Assembly: GCA_029933565.1 (NCBI GenBank)
Contig: JAOZNY010000007.1
Span: 1 to 21,414, forward strand
Reading direction: 5' to 3'
DNA length: 21,414 nucleotides
From: Bacteroidales bacterium
GTDB taxonomy: Bacteria > Bacteroidota > Bacteroidia > Bacteroidales > F082
Each line of letters begins with the position of its first letter. Position 1 is the first letter of the stretch. The position numbers and the translations under genes are program-made. The notes under the pieces were generated by a model that did not search any database, was not told the DNA's origin, and saw only the letters and a program-made list of their open reading frames with translations. Shown piece after piece: positions 1 to 6,923 of this stretch.

Positions 1-55
1 TGAAATCATAATCCCTTATGCTTTCTCGATTTTCAATTAGTTTGTAGAAATCCAT
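1..55 (-). CDS. Nitroreductase family protein, N-terminal fragment (cut by window edge)
   Basis: Reading the minus strand from the ATG at 55-53 gives 18 codons that stay open to the window edge: MDFYKLIENRESIRDYDF. This matches the start of FMN-dependent nitroreductases, where a short helix is followed by an R-x-S-x-R-x-[YF] signature (here R10, S12, R14, Y16) whose arginines and serine contact the FMN phosphate. The family reduces nitroaromatics, quinones or flavins with NAD(P)H. The start is supported by a perfect TAnnTTTG promoter box 16 bp upstream. Only the N-terminus is visible, so the subfamily and substrate cannot be told. The gene is divergent from the hydrolase at 204. Confidence 0.72.
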   Translation of the reverse strand, partial: MDFYKLIENRESIRDYDF

Positions 56-70
56 TATAAGAAGTTTTTA

Positions 71-78
71 CAAAGTTA
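71..78 (-). promoter_or_regulatory. Putative -7 box of the nitroreductase gene
   Basis: The minus strand reads TAACTTTG, a full match to the Bacteroidota -7 consensus TAnnTTTG, placed 15 bases before the ATG at 55. No clear TTG -33 element is seen at the expected distance, so this is a partial promoter call. Confidence 0.45.
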
Positions 79-96
79 AGAAAGATTGGATGCACT

Positions 97-161
97 GTGG
101 CTTCCATGGTCTCTATGGCTTCATGGCTACTTTGTAGCAACAGTAGCCACAGCAGCCACAA
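97..161. repeat. Degenerate 9-nt repeat forming an imperfect inverted repeat
   Basis: The intergenic region between divergent genes splits into roughly 9-nt words: GTCTCTATG, GCTTCATG and GCTACTTTG on the left, then their complement-like words TAGCAACAG, TAGCCACAG and CAGCCACAA on the right. The arms can pair: GTGGCT (97-102) with AGCCAC (154-159), and GGCTACT (125-131) with AGTAGCC (142-148). The same kind of element lies at 18838-18928. It is probably a dispersed intergenic repeat of this genome; its function is unknown. Confidence 0.5.
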
Positions 162-191
162 ACTATCGCACCCCCAGTAACAAAAAAACCT

Positions 192-199
192 TAGCTTTG
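192..199 (+). promoter_or_regulatory. Putative -7 box of the hydrolase gene, very close to its ATG
   Basis: TAGCTTTG matches TAnnTTTG exactly and ends only 4 bases before the ATG at 204. If used, transcription would begin at or next to the start codon, giving a leaderless or nearly leaderless mRNA. No TTG -33 element is visible 17-23 bases upstream, so it could be a chance match. Confidence 0.35.
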
Positions 200-203
200 T
201 AGC

Positions 204-1043
204 ATGCAATTATTCTTTAGAAGGTTTGGAGAAAAAGGCAATCAGCCAGTGGTAATACTACATGGTTTATTTGGCAATTCCGACAATTGGGTGAGTTATG
301 CACGCAGACTTTCGCAGCAGGGCTTTGAGGTTTTTATTCCCGATCAACGCAACCACGGGCAGTCGCCACATAACGATAACTTTAACTACCTTGCCCTAAC
401 CGACGACCTATTTGATTTTATTGATGAGAATGAAATTGAGGACCCAATAATTATCGGTCATTCAATGGGTGGAAAAGTGGCAATGCGTTTTGTTTTGGAA
501 AATCCACTCTTAGTAAAAAAACTAATTGTTGTAGATATTTCGCTTAAGGCATACGGACCACGCAAACAGCATTTAAGTTTTATTAAGGCAATGGAATCAA
601 TAGACCTTGCAAAAGTAAAAACGCGACATGAAGTTGAAGAGGAGTTGTCTTCCTTTATTCAAGAGCCAAGGATAAGGCAATTCATTTTAAAAAACCTTCA
701 CCGAAAAGGAAAGGAAAAATTTGAGTGGAGGCTTTATTACGAGGGCATTAAAAATAACCTTAACAAAATGTTCGATGCAATCGACACCTCTGTTAAATTC
801 AACAAGCCAACATTATTTATTAAGGGTGGTGCATCGGATTATATTTTGCTAGAAGACTTTGACCAGATAAGGTATAATTTTCCCAATGCTGAAATAATTA
901 CCATTGAAAACGCCTCTCACTGGGTACACGTTGAAACTGCTGAAAAGTTTTATCAATTAACTTCGGGCTTTGCCGAAGGTACACCTAGTTGGTATCAGAA
1001 AGTTTTGGATGGTGAAAATGACAATAGTTTAATAAAGGCATAA
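204..1043 (+). CDS. Alpha/beta hydrolase, YbfF-like esterase
   Basis: This 279-residue cytosolic alpha/beta-hydrolase resembles the YbfF acyl-ester/acyl-CoA esterase group. Visible motifs are HGLFG at 20-24 (oxyanion region), DQRNHGQSP at 47-55, the nucleophile elbow GHSMGG at 85-90 (Ser87) and the catalytic His239 in ASHWVH. The acid is probably Asp111 (VVDIS), which sits where YbfF carries its unusual acid, rather than Asp212. The start is fixed by an in-frame TAG at 192-194, with no other ATG until the active-site serine. No signal peptide is present. The last roughly 25 residues extend beyond the usual end of the family. The gene stands alone and runs into a terminator shared with the convergent DUF2795 gene. 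The natural substrate cannot be read from the sequence. Confidence 0.85.
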   Translation: MQLFFRRFGEKGNQPVVILHGLFGNSDNWVSYARRLSQQGFEVFIPDQRNHGQSPHNDNFNYLALTDDLFDFIDENEIEDPIIIGHSMGGKVAMRFVLENPLLVKKLIVVDISLKAYGPRKQHLSFIKAMESIDLAKVKTRHEVEEELSSFIQEPRIRQFILKNLHRKGKEKFEWRLYYEGIKNNLNKMFDAIDTSVKFNKPTLFIKGGASDYILLEDFDQIRYNFPNAEIITIENASHWVHVETAEKFYQLTSGFAEGTPSWYQKVLDGENDNSLIKA

Positions 1044-1083
1044 AAAAAGCCGTCCTACACTTAGAACGGCTTGTAAATTTTTC
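1044..1083. terminator. Bidirectional rho-independent terminator
   Basis: The stem AAGCCGT (1047-1053) pairs with ACGGCTT (1066-1072). A run of A lies on the left and T-rich sequence on the right, so a U-tract follows the hairpin in both directions. It sits between the convergent hydrolase and DUF2795 genes. Confidence 0.75.
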
Positions 1084-1095
1084 TAAAATTTCTTT

Positions 1096-1317
1096 TTAGT
1101 ATTCATCTTCATTAAAGAAGAAATCTTCCTTAGTGGGATAATCAGGCCAAAGATCTTCAATGCGGTCGTATGATTCGCCCTCATCTTCTATCTCTCTAAG
1201 GTTATCTACAACTTCGGCAGGTGCTCCTGTACGGATGCCCCATTCTATCAACTCATCCTTGGTTGCAGGCCATGGTGCATCTTCCAGTTTTGATGCTAAC
1301 TCTAAGGTCCAATACAT
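1096..1317 (-). CDS. DUF2795 domain-containing small protein
   Basis: This 73-residue acidic protein belongs to the DUF2795 family, which is widespread and very conserved in Bacteroidota. The family pattern is clear: MYWTLELASKLEDAPWPATK at the start, then a helix with IRTGAP, then EDEGESYDRIEDLWPDYPT and a terminal acidic NEDEY. The full expected length is present. There is no signal peptide, membrane segment or catalytic motif, and the molecular role is unknown. It has its own strong promoter (1346-1375), so it is probably transcribed separately from the PduO gene upstream. It ends at a terminator shared with the hydrolase. Confidence 0.88.
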   Translation of the reverse strand: MYWTLELASKLEDAPWPATKDELIEWGIRTGAPAEVVDNLREIEDEGESYDRIEDLWPDYPTKEDFFFNEDEY

Positions 1318-1345
1318 AGCTACAAATATTCGTTTTTATTTTGTG

Positions 1346-1375
1346 CAAAAGTAATTTTTTTTTGAAGTTTGTCAA
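1346..1375 (-). promoter_or_regulatory. Bacteroidota housekeeping promoter (TTG-N19-TAnnTTTG) for DUF2795
   Basis: On the minus strand TTG (1375-1373) is followed after exactly 19 nt by TACTTTTG (1353-1346), a full match to the Bacteroidota primary sigma consensus with ideal spacing. The ATG at 1317 leaves a short A/T-rich leader of about 25 nt. It is the best complete promoter in the window. Confidence 0.75.
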
Positions 1376-1400
1376 GTAAAAAAGAACTTTTCTCTATTCT

Positions 1401-1958
1401 TTAATCTTTATGGGCAATCCAGAGAGTTTCTGTAATACGAAACTCTAACGATAAACTTCGTGAAAGAACAAAGAAGTAGTCAGAAAGTCTGTTTAGGTAG
1501 GTTAAGTGAAGGGGGTTGATCTCATTATTCTCCATAAGTCCAATAATCTGCCTCTCGGCACGGCGACAAACAACCCTGCAAATATGGCAAGTTGAAACAG
1601 CAGTATGGCCACCGGGCAAGATAAAACTCTTTAATTCCGGTAGTGTTTTTTCCATCTCATCAATGCGGTTCTCCAAAAAATCAATATCCTCTTGCCTTAA
1701 TTCAGGAAGTGCTACTTTCTTTTTTCCATCGTAAGCAAGCCAGGAACCAAGAACAAATAAGTTCTCCTGAGTTTTGATAAGTTCTCTAATGGTTTCTTCT
1801 TTTTCCAGAAGATCGCGGAGCAAGCCTACATAAACGTTCAATTCGTCGACTGTACCATAGGCCTCAATCCTTGCATGGTTTTTTGGCACTCTCGTGCCAC
1901 CTACCAATGAGGTTTGTCCGGCATCACCGGTTTTAGTATAGATTTTAAATTTACCCAT
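1401..1958 (-). CDS. ATP:cob(I)alamin adenosyltransferase, PduO type
   Basis: This 185-residue cytosolic enzyme transfers the adenosyl group of ATP to cob(I)alamin, making adenosylcobalamin for enzymes such as methylmalonyl-CoA mutase. Family signatures are all present: the N-terminal ATP loop YTKTGDAGQTSLVGG (7-21) with RVPK, the GTVDELN helix (35-41), the FILPGG turn followed by the VCRRAER segment (about 111-136), and the C-terminal YLNRLSDYFF. Length is normal for a single-domain PduO protein. Its ATG directly abuts the TAA of the ABC ATPase gene, which implies translational coupling in the four-gene block. No corrinoid-dependent enzyme lies in the window, so this is probably a general cofactor-supply gene. 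Confidence 0.92.
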   Translation of the reverse strand: MGKFKIYTKTGDAGQTSLVGGTRVPKNHARIEAYGTVDELNVYVGLLRDLLEKEETIRELIKTQENLFVLGSWLAYDGKKKVALPELRQEDIDFLENRIDEMEKTLPELKSFILPGGHTAVSTCHICRVVCRRAERQIIGLMENNEINPLHLTYLNRLSDYFFVLSRSLSLEFRITETLWIAHKD

Positions 1959-2693
1959 TTATTTAACAGTTTCAGACTGATAACTGCCAACAGTTACAAT
2001 ATTTTTATTTTGCTCATCGGTTTCAATCTCACCGTCTTTTAGTCTGATTATTCTATGGGCATGTTTGGCAATATCTTCCTCGTGGGTAACAACAATAATT
2101 GTATTTCCTTGTCGGTGAATTTCCTCCAAAAGTCCCATAATTTCAACCGATGTTTTTGAGTCGAGATTACCTGTTGGCTCATCGGCTAAAACAATCGATG
2201 GTTTGTTTACCAATGCTCTGGCAATAGCAACTCTTTGCCTCTGCCCACCCGAGAGTTCGTTTGGGCGATGACTCATCCTATCTGTAAGTTGCACATGACC
2301 AAGTGTTTCCTTAGCCATTATTTGCCTTTCATGTTTCGAAATGCCTGCATAAATAAGTGGAAGCATTACATTTTCGAGTGCTGTAGAACGTGGCAATAAA
2401 TTGAAAGTTTGAAAAATAAAACCAATTTCCCTATTTCTAATATCAGCAAGTTCATTGTCTGTCATCTTACTTACATCAGTTCCATTTAAATGGTAACTTC
2501 CTGCAGTAGCTGTGTCGAGGCAACCTAAAATATTCATCATAGTTGACTTGCCAGAACCAGAGGCACCCATCAAAGCAATGAATTCATTTTTATAAATGCT
2601 CATACTAACAGAATTAAGAGCCTTCACCGTTTCTGTTCCTACAGTATAAAATCTTGAAATATTTTCAAGTTTAAGTATTTCGTCTTTTTCCAT
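1959..2693 (-). CDS. ABC transporter ATP-binding protein, LolD/MacB-like
   Basis: This 244-residue ATPase is of the MacB/LolD/FtsE type, which energises extrusion-type or lipoprotein-releasing complexes at the inner membrane. The elements are intact: Walker A GASGSGKST (43-51), Q-loop Gln95, signature LSGGQ (147-151), Walker B IVLADEP with Asp171/Glu172, D-loop NLDS and switch His204. The insertion and wording around residues 92-101 (FIFQTFNLLP) and the early TVGTETVKAL loop are characteristic of MacB/LolD ATPases. No FtsX-like permease gene is adjacent, so its partner must be encoded elsewhere. It lies 21 bp after the methyltransferase gene and is directly fused end-to-start with the PduO gene. 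The exact substrate is unknown. Confidence 0.9.
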   Translation of the reverse strand: MEKDEILKLENISRFYTVGTETVKALNSVSMSIYKNEFIALMGASGSGKSTMMNILGCLDTATAGSYHLNGTDVSKMTDNELADIRNREIGFIFQTFNLLPRSTALENVMLPLIYAGISKHERQIMAKETLGHVQLTDRMSHRPNELSGGQRQRVAIARALVNKPSIVLADEPTGNLDSKTSVEIMGLLEEIHRQGNTIIVVTHEEDIAKHAHRIIRLKDGEIETDEQNKNIVTVGSYQSETVK

Positions 2694-2714
2694 TTCTATT
2701 TTAAAACCCCAAAG

Positions 2715-3506
2715 TTAGTAATTTATTACAAAATCCTGCTTAGCGAAACCCTTTTTAAAAAAGACTAGTCCAATCCAATAAATATCTATTGTAAAGGAAA
2801 CCCGTGGGTCTTCTTTAATTGTTTTCCAGGCGCTGCTCATTCCCGGCGACCAATGAATATCATCGAAAACAAAAACCGAGTCTTCATTTATCTTATTCAT
2901 GCATTGCTCAAAATAATACAATGTTGGCAATTTACTGTGATTACCATCAAAAAACACAAAATCCAACGAATCCATTTTTTCGAGAGTAGGTTTCAGGTTG
3001 TTGTCGAAATTACCAATAATTATTTCAATATCCTCTGCGTTGAAGGTTTTAAATCCTCTTGCAGCTATTTGAGATAGCGCAGTACAACCTTCCATTGTAG
3101 TAAGTTTGCCATTGCGAAAGCCCTTTTGCAAATAAAGTGAACTGAAACCTACTGCCGTCCCCATTTCCAGCATTTGTTTGGGTTGCAAGTATCTGGTCAG
3201 TCGGTAAAGCAACTCAAGGCGTTTTTTTGAATGCGAACGCCTTTTAGCTATTGTTCCTAGTTTCTCTTTAAATTCCCTATATTCTTTATTGCCCGCACCA
3301 CTTCCAAAATCAACAGTTTCAATTATGCTAGTCCTCGATTCAACACTCTTTCTATACTTGTTCAGACTAACAAAATCACGATACTTTGTTTTATCCCTCA
3401 ACACATTATTTATAAAATCGTAAACAAATGGTGAGTGCGTTTTATACCTCGAGCGAGAAGAAAAAAAGTAGTTTACGTACGTAATTAAGGCCCAGAATAT
3501 TTTCAT
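2715..3506 (-). CDS. Class I SAM-dependent methyltransferase (Methyltransf_24-like)
   Basis: This 263-residue protein has a Rossmann methyltransferase core after an N-terminal helical region of about 100 residues. Motif I is LEMGTAVGFSSLYL (113-126), the acidic end of strand 2 is TTMEG (136-140), and motif IV is LDFVFFDGNHSK (181-192), followed by FVFDDIHWSPGM (212-223). The paired acidic motifs resemble O-methyltransferases of the caffeoyl-CoA/Methyltransf_24 kind, but no acceptor can be named. The N-terminal RSRYKTHSPFVYDF segment is a feature I associate with a conserved Bacteroidota subfamily. It has no clear signal peptide, although the first 16 residues are hydrophobic. It is in an operon with the secreted protein upstream (14 bp gap) and the ABC ATPase downstream (21 bp gap). 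Confidence 0.82.
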   Translation of the reverse strand: MKIFWALITYVNYFFSSRSRYKTHSPFVYDFINNVLRDKTKYRDFVSLNKYRKSVESRTSIIETVDFGSGAGNKEYREFKEKLGTIAKRRSHSKKRLELLYRLTRYLQPKQMLEMGTAVGFSSLYLQKGFRNGKLTTMEGCTALSQIAARGFKTFNAEDIEIIIGNFDNNLKPTLEKMDSLDFVFFDGNHSKLPTLYYFEQCMNKINEDSVFVFDDIHWSPGMSSAWKTIKEDPRVSFTIDIYWIGLVFFKKGFAKQDFVINY

Positions 3507-3520
3507 GTTTTTGCTTGTTA

Positions 3521-5074
3521 TTATTTGTAGGCAATTTTATTAATGTAAAAAATTGTCCTTTCATTTTGTTTCGAAAGTGTACGATTATTAATTTTTTGAT
3601 AACCATAAATCAAAAAGTAATTATCAAACCAATTTACAATGTGGTTGTTCTCATCTTCAACTATCCTGTCTTTTTTGTGGTTAGTTGCAATTGTACTTTC
3701 GTCGCTGTCAATGTCCAATGAACCTTCAAATGTTTTTGAATAGATTCTTCCGTTATTAACGTAGGCTGCTGTAACAAACTCATTATCCTCAAATATCATC
3801 GAATGTCTTTCGAGCGAAAACGATTTCAAATCCCTGATTATAAAATCATTATTCCAAATCATCTTGCCATCGTCTGTAACGGCCACCATTATTACATCGA
3901 AAAATAAATAACCGGCAAAAACACTGTATGTATAAGGATAAGGTCTGCCATAAAAATCATAATCCATTCGTGTTTCGGTAATATAATGAGGCTTATAAAT
4001 CTCAGAACTGATAATAAAACTATCGTTGCTTTTTACTATCACCGGCTTGGTAATATTATAAAATGCACTTACCATTTTCGATGCACCTGATTCGTCAAAT
4101 TCACCATTATCCGTTTTAACTTTGGTTATTTTCCTTTGACTAATACTGCCATGGATATTGTCGAGTTTCATAAAATCAAAAAACTTAGGTGATGTGGCTT
4201 TATGGTTTTCCAGTTTAAGGGAGAATAAGCCGGCACTTTTAGGATTGTCTTCATCCTCAAGTTTACTAAGATCAGGAATACGACCTGTTTGTATATCAAA
4301 AACACCAAAAATAGCAGTTTGGTTTTTGTCGATAGCATAAAACTGAAACTTTCGCAAAACTTTTGTGTTGTCGTCAGTTAAAATCTCTACTACTTCAATT
4401 GCCTTTCCCTCTGGATTGAAGATGTGAATATAATCCTTTATGTATCTATTGTCGGGTCTAACTTTCAGACTAACATAAAAGTTCTTGTCTATTTGGTTAG
4501 CATAAATGGTTTCAATAAAACTCTCGTAAGATTCTGCTAACTTAACGGGACTAATATCTCCATTCTCAAGATTTATGAAGAGTAGATCGGTACTGCTATT
4601 TTTAAGGTTTATACCCATGCAGGCCATTTTTCCAATTACCTCAAATCCTACTATTTCTGATTTAATAGGAAAAGTCCCTGAAATTTGCTCAAACTTGTGA
4701 CTACTCAAATCTAGGCTAACTATTTCATAATAGCCATTTTCGGTTCTGCCCCTGCCAATATTCCTAAAAAGTAAATGGATTTTATTATTGATGTAAGAAG
4801 CGTCAACAAAATGCATTTTATTTTCAATTCCAACAGCCTTAAGCCATTGTTGATGAAGTGTGGTATTGAAAAGTCCAAAATACCATTTGCGTTTTTTTTC
4901 CTGATCCAGTTCATTACTTTCATAAAATATTAAAACACCATTTTCTCCAAGTGGCTCCACATTGTAACTCTCAACATCCAGTTCCGATGGCACTTCCAAT
5001 CGCATTGTAGTTAAATCCTGCGAATGAATGTTTAAGGAAAACAAAACAATAAAAAGAGCAAATACTATTTTCAT
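3521..5074 (-). CDS. Secreted protein of unknown function
   Basis: I do not recognise this 517-residue protein. From the ATG at 5074 it begins with a good Sec signal peptide (MKIVFALFIVLFSLNIHSQ), so it should be periplasmic or exported. A longer reading from a TTG at 5086 adds four residues and is less likely. The body has many short beta-strand-like segments separated by turns, with recurring patterns such as strand-DGK/NGE-strand, which could suggest a beta-propeller; that is inference only. There is no T9SS sorting domain, no lipobox and no catalytic motif that I can see. It appears to be the first gene of a tight block with the methyltransferase, ABC ATPase and PduO genes. A terminator immediately upstream separates it from the T9SS gene. 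Confidence 0.75.
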   Translation of the reverse strand: MKIVFALFIVLFSLNIHSQDLTTMRLEVPSELDVESYNVEPLGENGVLIFYESNELDQEKKRKWYFGLFNTTLHQQWLKAVGIENKMHFVDASYINNKIHLLFRNIGRGRTENGYYEIVSLDLSSHKFEQISGTFPIKSEIVGFEVIGKMACMGINLKNSSTDLLFINLENGDISPVKLAESYESFIETIYANQIDKNFYVSLKVRPDNRYIKDYIHIFNPEGKAIEVVEILTDDNTKVLRKFQFYAIDKNQTAIFGVFDIQTGRIPDLSKLEDEDNPKSAGLFSLKLENHKATSPKFFDFMKLDNIHGSISQRKITKVKTDNGEFDESGASKMVSAFYNITKPVIVKSNDSFIISSEIYKPHYITETRMDYDFYGRPYPYTYSVFAGYLFFDVIMVAVTDDGKMIWNNDFIIRDLKSFSLERHSMIFEDNEFVTAAYVNNGRIYSKTFEGSLDIDSDESTIATNHKKDRIVEDENNHIVNWFDNYFLIYGYQKINNRTLSKQNERTIFYINKIAYK

Positions 5075-5142
5075 TTTTTTATGCAAATTCCTGAGGTTTA
5101 TTCAAATAACGAAAAATTACCTTTTTGATTACTAAAGTGTAA

Positions 5143-5190
5143 AAATAAAAAAACCTGCTGTCAGTATTTACCAACAGCAGGCTTATTTTC
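5143..5190 (-). terminator. Rho-independent terminator after the 542-aa T9SS gene
   Basis: The stem CCTGCTGT (5154-5161) pairs with ACAGCAGG (5174-5181). On the minus strand the hairpin is followed by a long U-rich run (complement of the A-tract at 5141-5153). It closes the transcript of the T9SS gene ending at 5205. Confidence 0.8.
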
Positions 5191-5204
5191 TTAAAAATTC
5201 AATA

Positions 5205-6833
5205 TTATCTAATCAGAAGTTTCTTTGTAGCAGAATTCCCATTTACATCTGAAAACTTCAGCAAATAAGCACCTTGCATTAGGTTACCTACATTAATACT
5301 GTTGATTCCTTCTGTAACTACCTTATTAATAAGCAACTGTCCGTTTACTGAATAAATTTCAAGTAATCCCTCAACAGCAGTTTCAATATTAACAACATCG
5401 GTTACCGGATTAGGATAAACAGAAATCGACACATCCTGATTATTATTAATTCCAGTTTCTAAATAACCATAAATTAGAAAACTATCTAGTTCCCATGTGG
5501 ACGAGCCTTCAGTTGTAGAAGTAAATTTAAACCCAAGGAAAGTATTGCTTTGGAAATAATCTTTCAAATCAATTTTACCCGATTCTACCCAGTTCCAACT
5601 TCCATCTGACCATTGAACCATGTCGGAAATATCCGTCCATGTATAATCATTAGGATTTCCAACACCATCGTAATCAGTAGAAATATAAAGTTCCAAATCT
5701 GGACCAGTATAATTAAAGGCAGATTTGAAATTAAAAAATACAGAATCATAGATTGTAAGGTTAAGAGGTGGTGATATTAGCCAGTCCTCATTATCGAAAG
5801 CACTACCATCATACCCACTCATTTTAGCATACGTATCGCCACCATATTCATCCTGATACCATTCCTGATCACCAATAACATTGTAAGGAGTCCATGTTCC
5901 TAGTCCGGCATCAAAGTTTTCCTGATTAATTATTGTAAAATCTGCGGTTTCTGCACCTACATTAGGAGCCTCACCATCAGTTTTATAATCGATATTTTCG
6001 CCAGAATTTGAATAAGGATAAATCCAGAAGTGATAATACTCACCTGTCTCTAAGCCTGTGAAAGTGAAGTTCTCATTACCATAAGAAACATTTGCCGCCC
6101 CCATGCCATCGCTAAAATCAAAGTCGTCGGCTTCAGGTATTCCATCAACTGGAATAACAATTGTAGGAGAAGCCTCAACTGCCTGCTCAGCTTTAATAAG
6201 GTAAGCATAAGGAAGATCATCACCAACAGCATCTGTCCAGTTAAGCATAATTGCAAGTCCTTCAGCAGTTGCAACAAAGTCAGTTGGGTAGTTAGTTGGT
6301 TCAGGATTAATAGTTGAATTGCCCTCATAAACAACATTGTCAACTATAACTGTTGCATCTCCATCCCAATCACCTGATATATCATAAAATCTAATCTGAA
6401 ATTGTGCTGAAGTAGCTCCTTCAGGAATAATATCAGAATACGTTATTTGCTGCCAAGAGTCCATATCAGCACTATAATCTCCATAATAGTTGTCGGCTCC
6501 TTCATAAATAATACATAATCTTGCTCTTCCGGCAATATCATTATCATAAACCCACAAACTGGCATTCATTTCTATTCCCGATGTTACAATAAATGAGTCT
6601 GAAGTTAAGTACTGGTTATCTTGTGATGTCCATAATACTTCGCAACTAAAAGATCCACTTTGTGTGGTAGTTGAGTTCTGAGTAATTTCTATAGCTCCGC
6701 CATCAGCAAGCCAATTATCAGCTGTACCTCCAGTCCAATTTTCAAAATCATTGTTTAATACCAGGTTTTGGGCATTAACACTAAAGGCAGCAATAACTAA
6801 AGCCGCAATTAATAAAAAGTAGTTTTTTTTCAT
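5205..6833 (-). CDS. T9SS-sorted secreted protein with CBM-like, FN3 and choice-of-anchor J domains
   Basis: This 542-residue protein is predicted to be exported to the cell surface or medium by the type IX secretion system. Residues 1-21 are a Sec signal peptide ending VNA|QN. Residues 24-170 look like a CBM4/9-type jelly-roll (LVLNNDFENW at the start and DNVVYEG at the end). About 182-298 is a fibronectin type III-like domain. About 299-458 is a choice-of-anchor J/cleaved-adhesin type domain (NFDAGLGTWTPYNV, DNEDWLISPPL, SFLIYG). Residues 465-542 form a type A T9SS sorting domain (YPNPVTDVVNI and a terminal TKKLLIR). No enzyme domain is seen, so it is probably an adhesin or matrix/ligand-binding protein. 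It follows the larger T9SS gene with a terminator between them. Confidence 0.85.
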   Translation of the reverse strand: MKKNYFLLIAALVIAAFSVNAQNLVLNNDFENWTGGTADNWLADGGAIEITQNSTTTQSGSFSCEVLWTSQDNQYLTSDSFIVTSGIEMNASLWVYDNDIAGRARLCIIYEGADNYYGDYSADMDSWQQITYSDIIPEGATSAQFQIRFYDISGDWDGDATVIVDNVVYEGNSTINPEPTNYPTDFVATAEGLAIMLNWTDAVGDDLPYAYLIKAEQAVEASPTIVIPVDGIPEADDFDFSDGMGAANVSYGNENFTFTGLETGEYYHFWIYPYSNSGENIDYKTDGEAPNVGAETADFTIINQENFDAGLGTWTPYNVIGDQEWYQDEYGGDTYAKMSGYDGSAFDNEDWLISPPLNLTIYDSVFFNFKSAFNYTGPDLELYISTDYDGVGNPNDYTWTDISDMVQWSDGSWNWVESGKIDLKDYFQSNTFLGFKFTSTTEGSSTWELDSFLIYGYLETGINNNQDVSISVYPNPVTDVVNIETAVEGLLEIYSVNGQLLINKVVTEGINSINVGNLMQGAYLLKFSDVNGNSATKKLLIR

Positions 6834-6865
6834 TTTTTAAAATATTAGTAAATATTAATTGTAAA

Positions 6866-6912
6866 AGAACAAACCAGATGCAATCCCTAAAGTACCTCAT
6901 CTGGTTTGCTCA
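6866..6912 (-). terminator. Terminator hairpin after the 1663-aa T9SS gene
   Basis: An 11-bp perfect stem, CAAACCAGATG (6870-6880) with CATCTGGTTTG (6898-6908), lies just downstream of the large T9SS gene on the minus strand. The following U-run is only moderate (TTCTTTT), so termination may be partial and allow read-through into the second T9SS gene. Confidence 0.65.
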
Positions 6913-6923
6913 TTAATTTTTAT

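Noticed and set aside
97..161. Possible CRISPR-like repeat array
   Set aside because: Units are only about 9 nt, degenerate and without spacers, and no cas gene is in the window.
940..985. Possible frameshift at the end of the hydrolase, where the tail extends past the usual family end
   Set aside because: The frame stays open to a stop just before the terminator with no sign of a disrupted domain; the tail is more simply a C-terminal extension.
1160..1354. Plus-strand 64-aa ORF antisense to the DUF2795 gene
   Set aside because: The DUF2795 gene on the other strand is a clear family member with a full promoter; this ORF is its Ser-rich shadow.
5074..5086. TTG start at 5086 for the secreted unknown protein
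   Set aside because: The ATG at 5074 gives a standard signal peptide (Lys then hydrophobic run), and the extra four residues have no support.
6050..6343. Minus-strand ORF of 97 aa inside the 542-aa T9SS gene
   Set aside because: It is an out-of-frame reading of the same strand, very rich in Leu/Met/Gln, as expected from a shifted frame of a Ser/Asp/Asn-rich gene.
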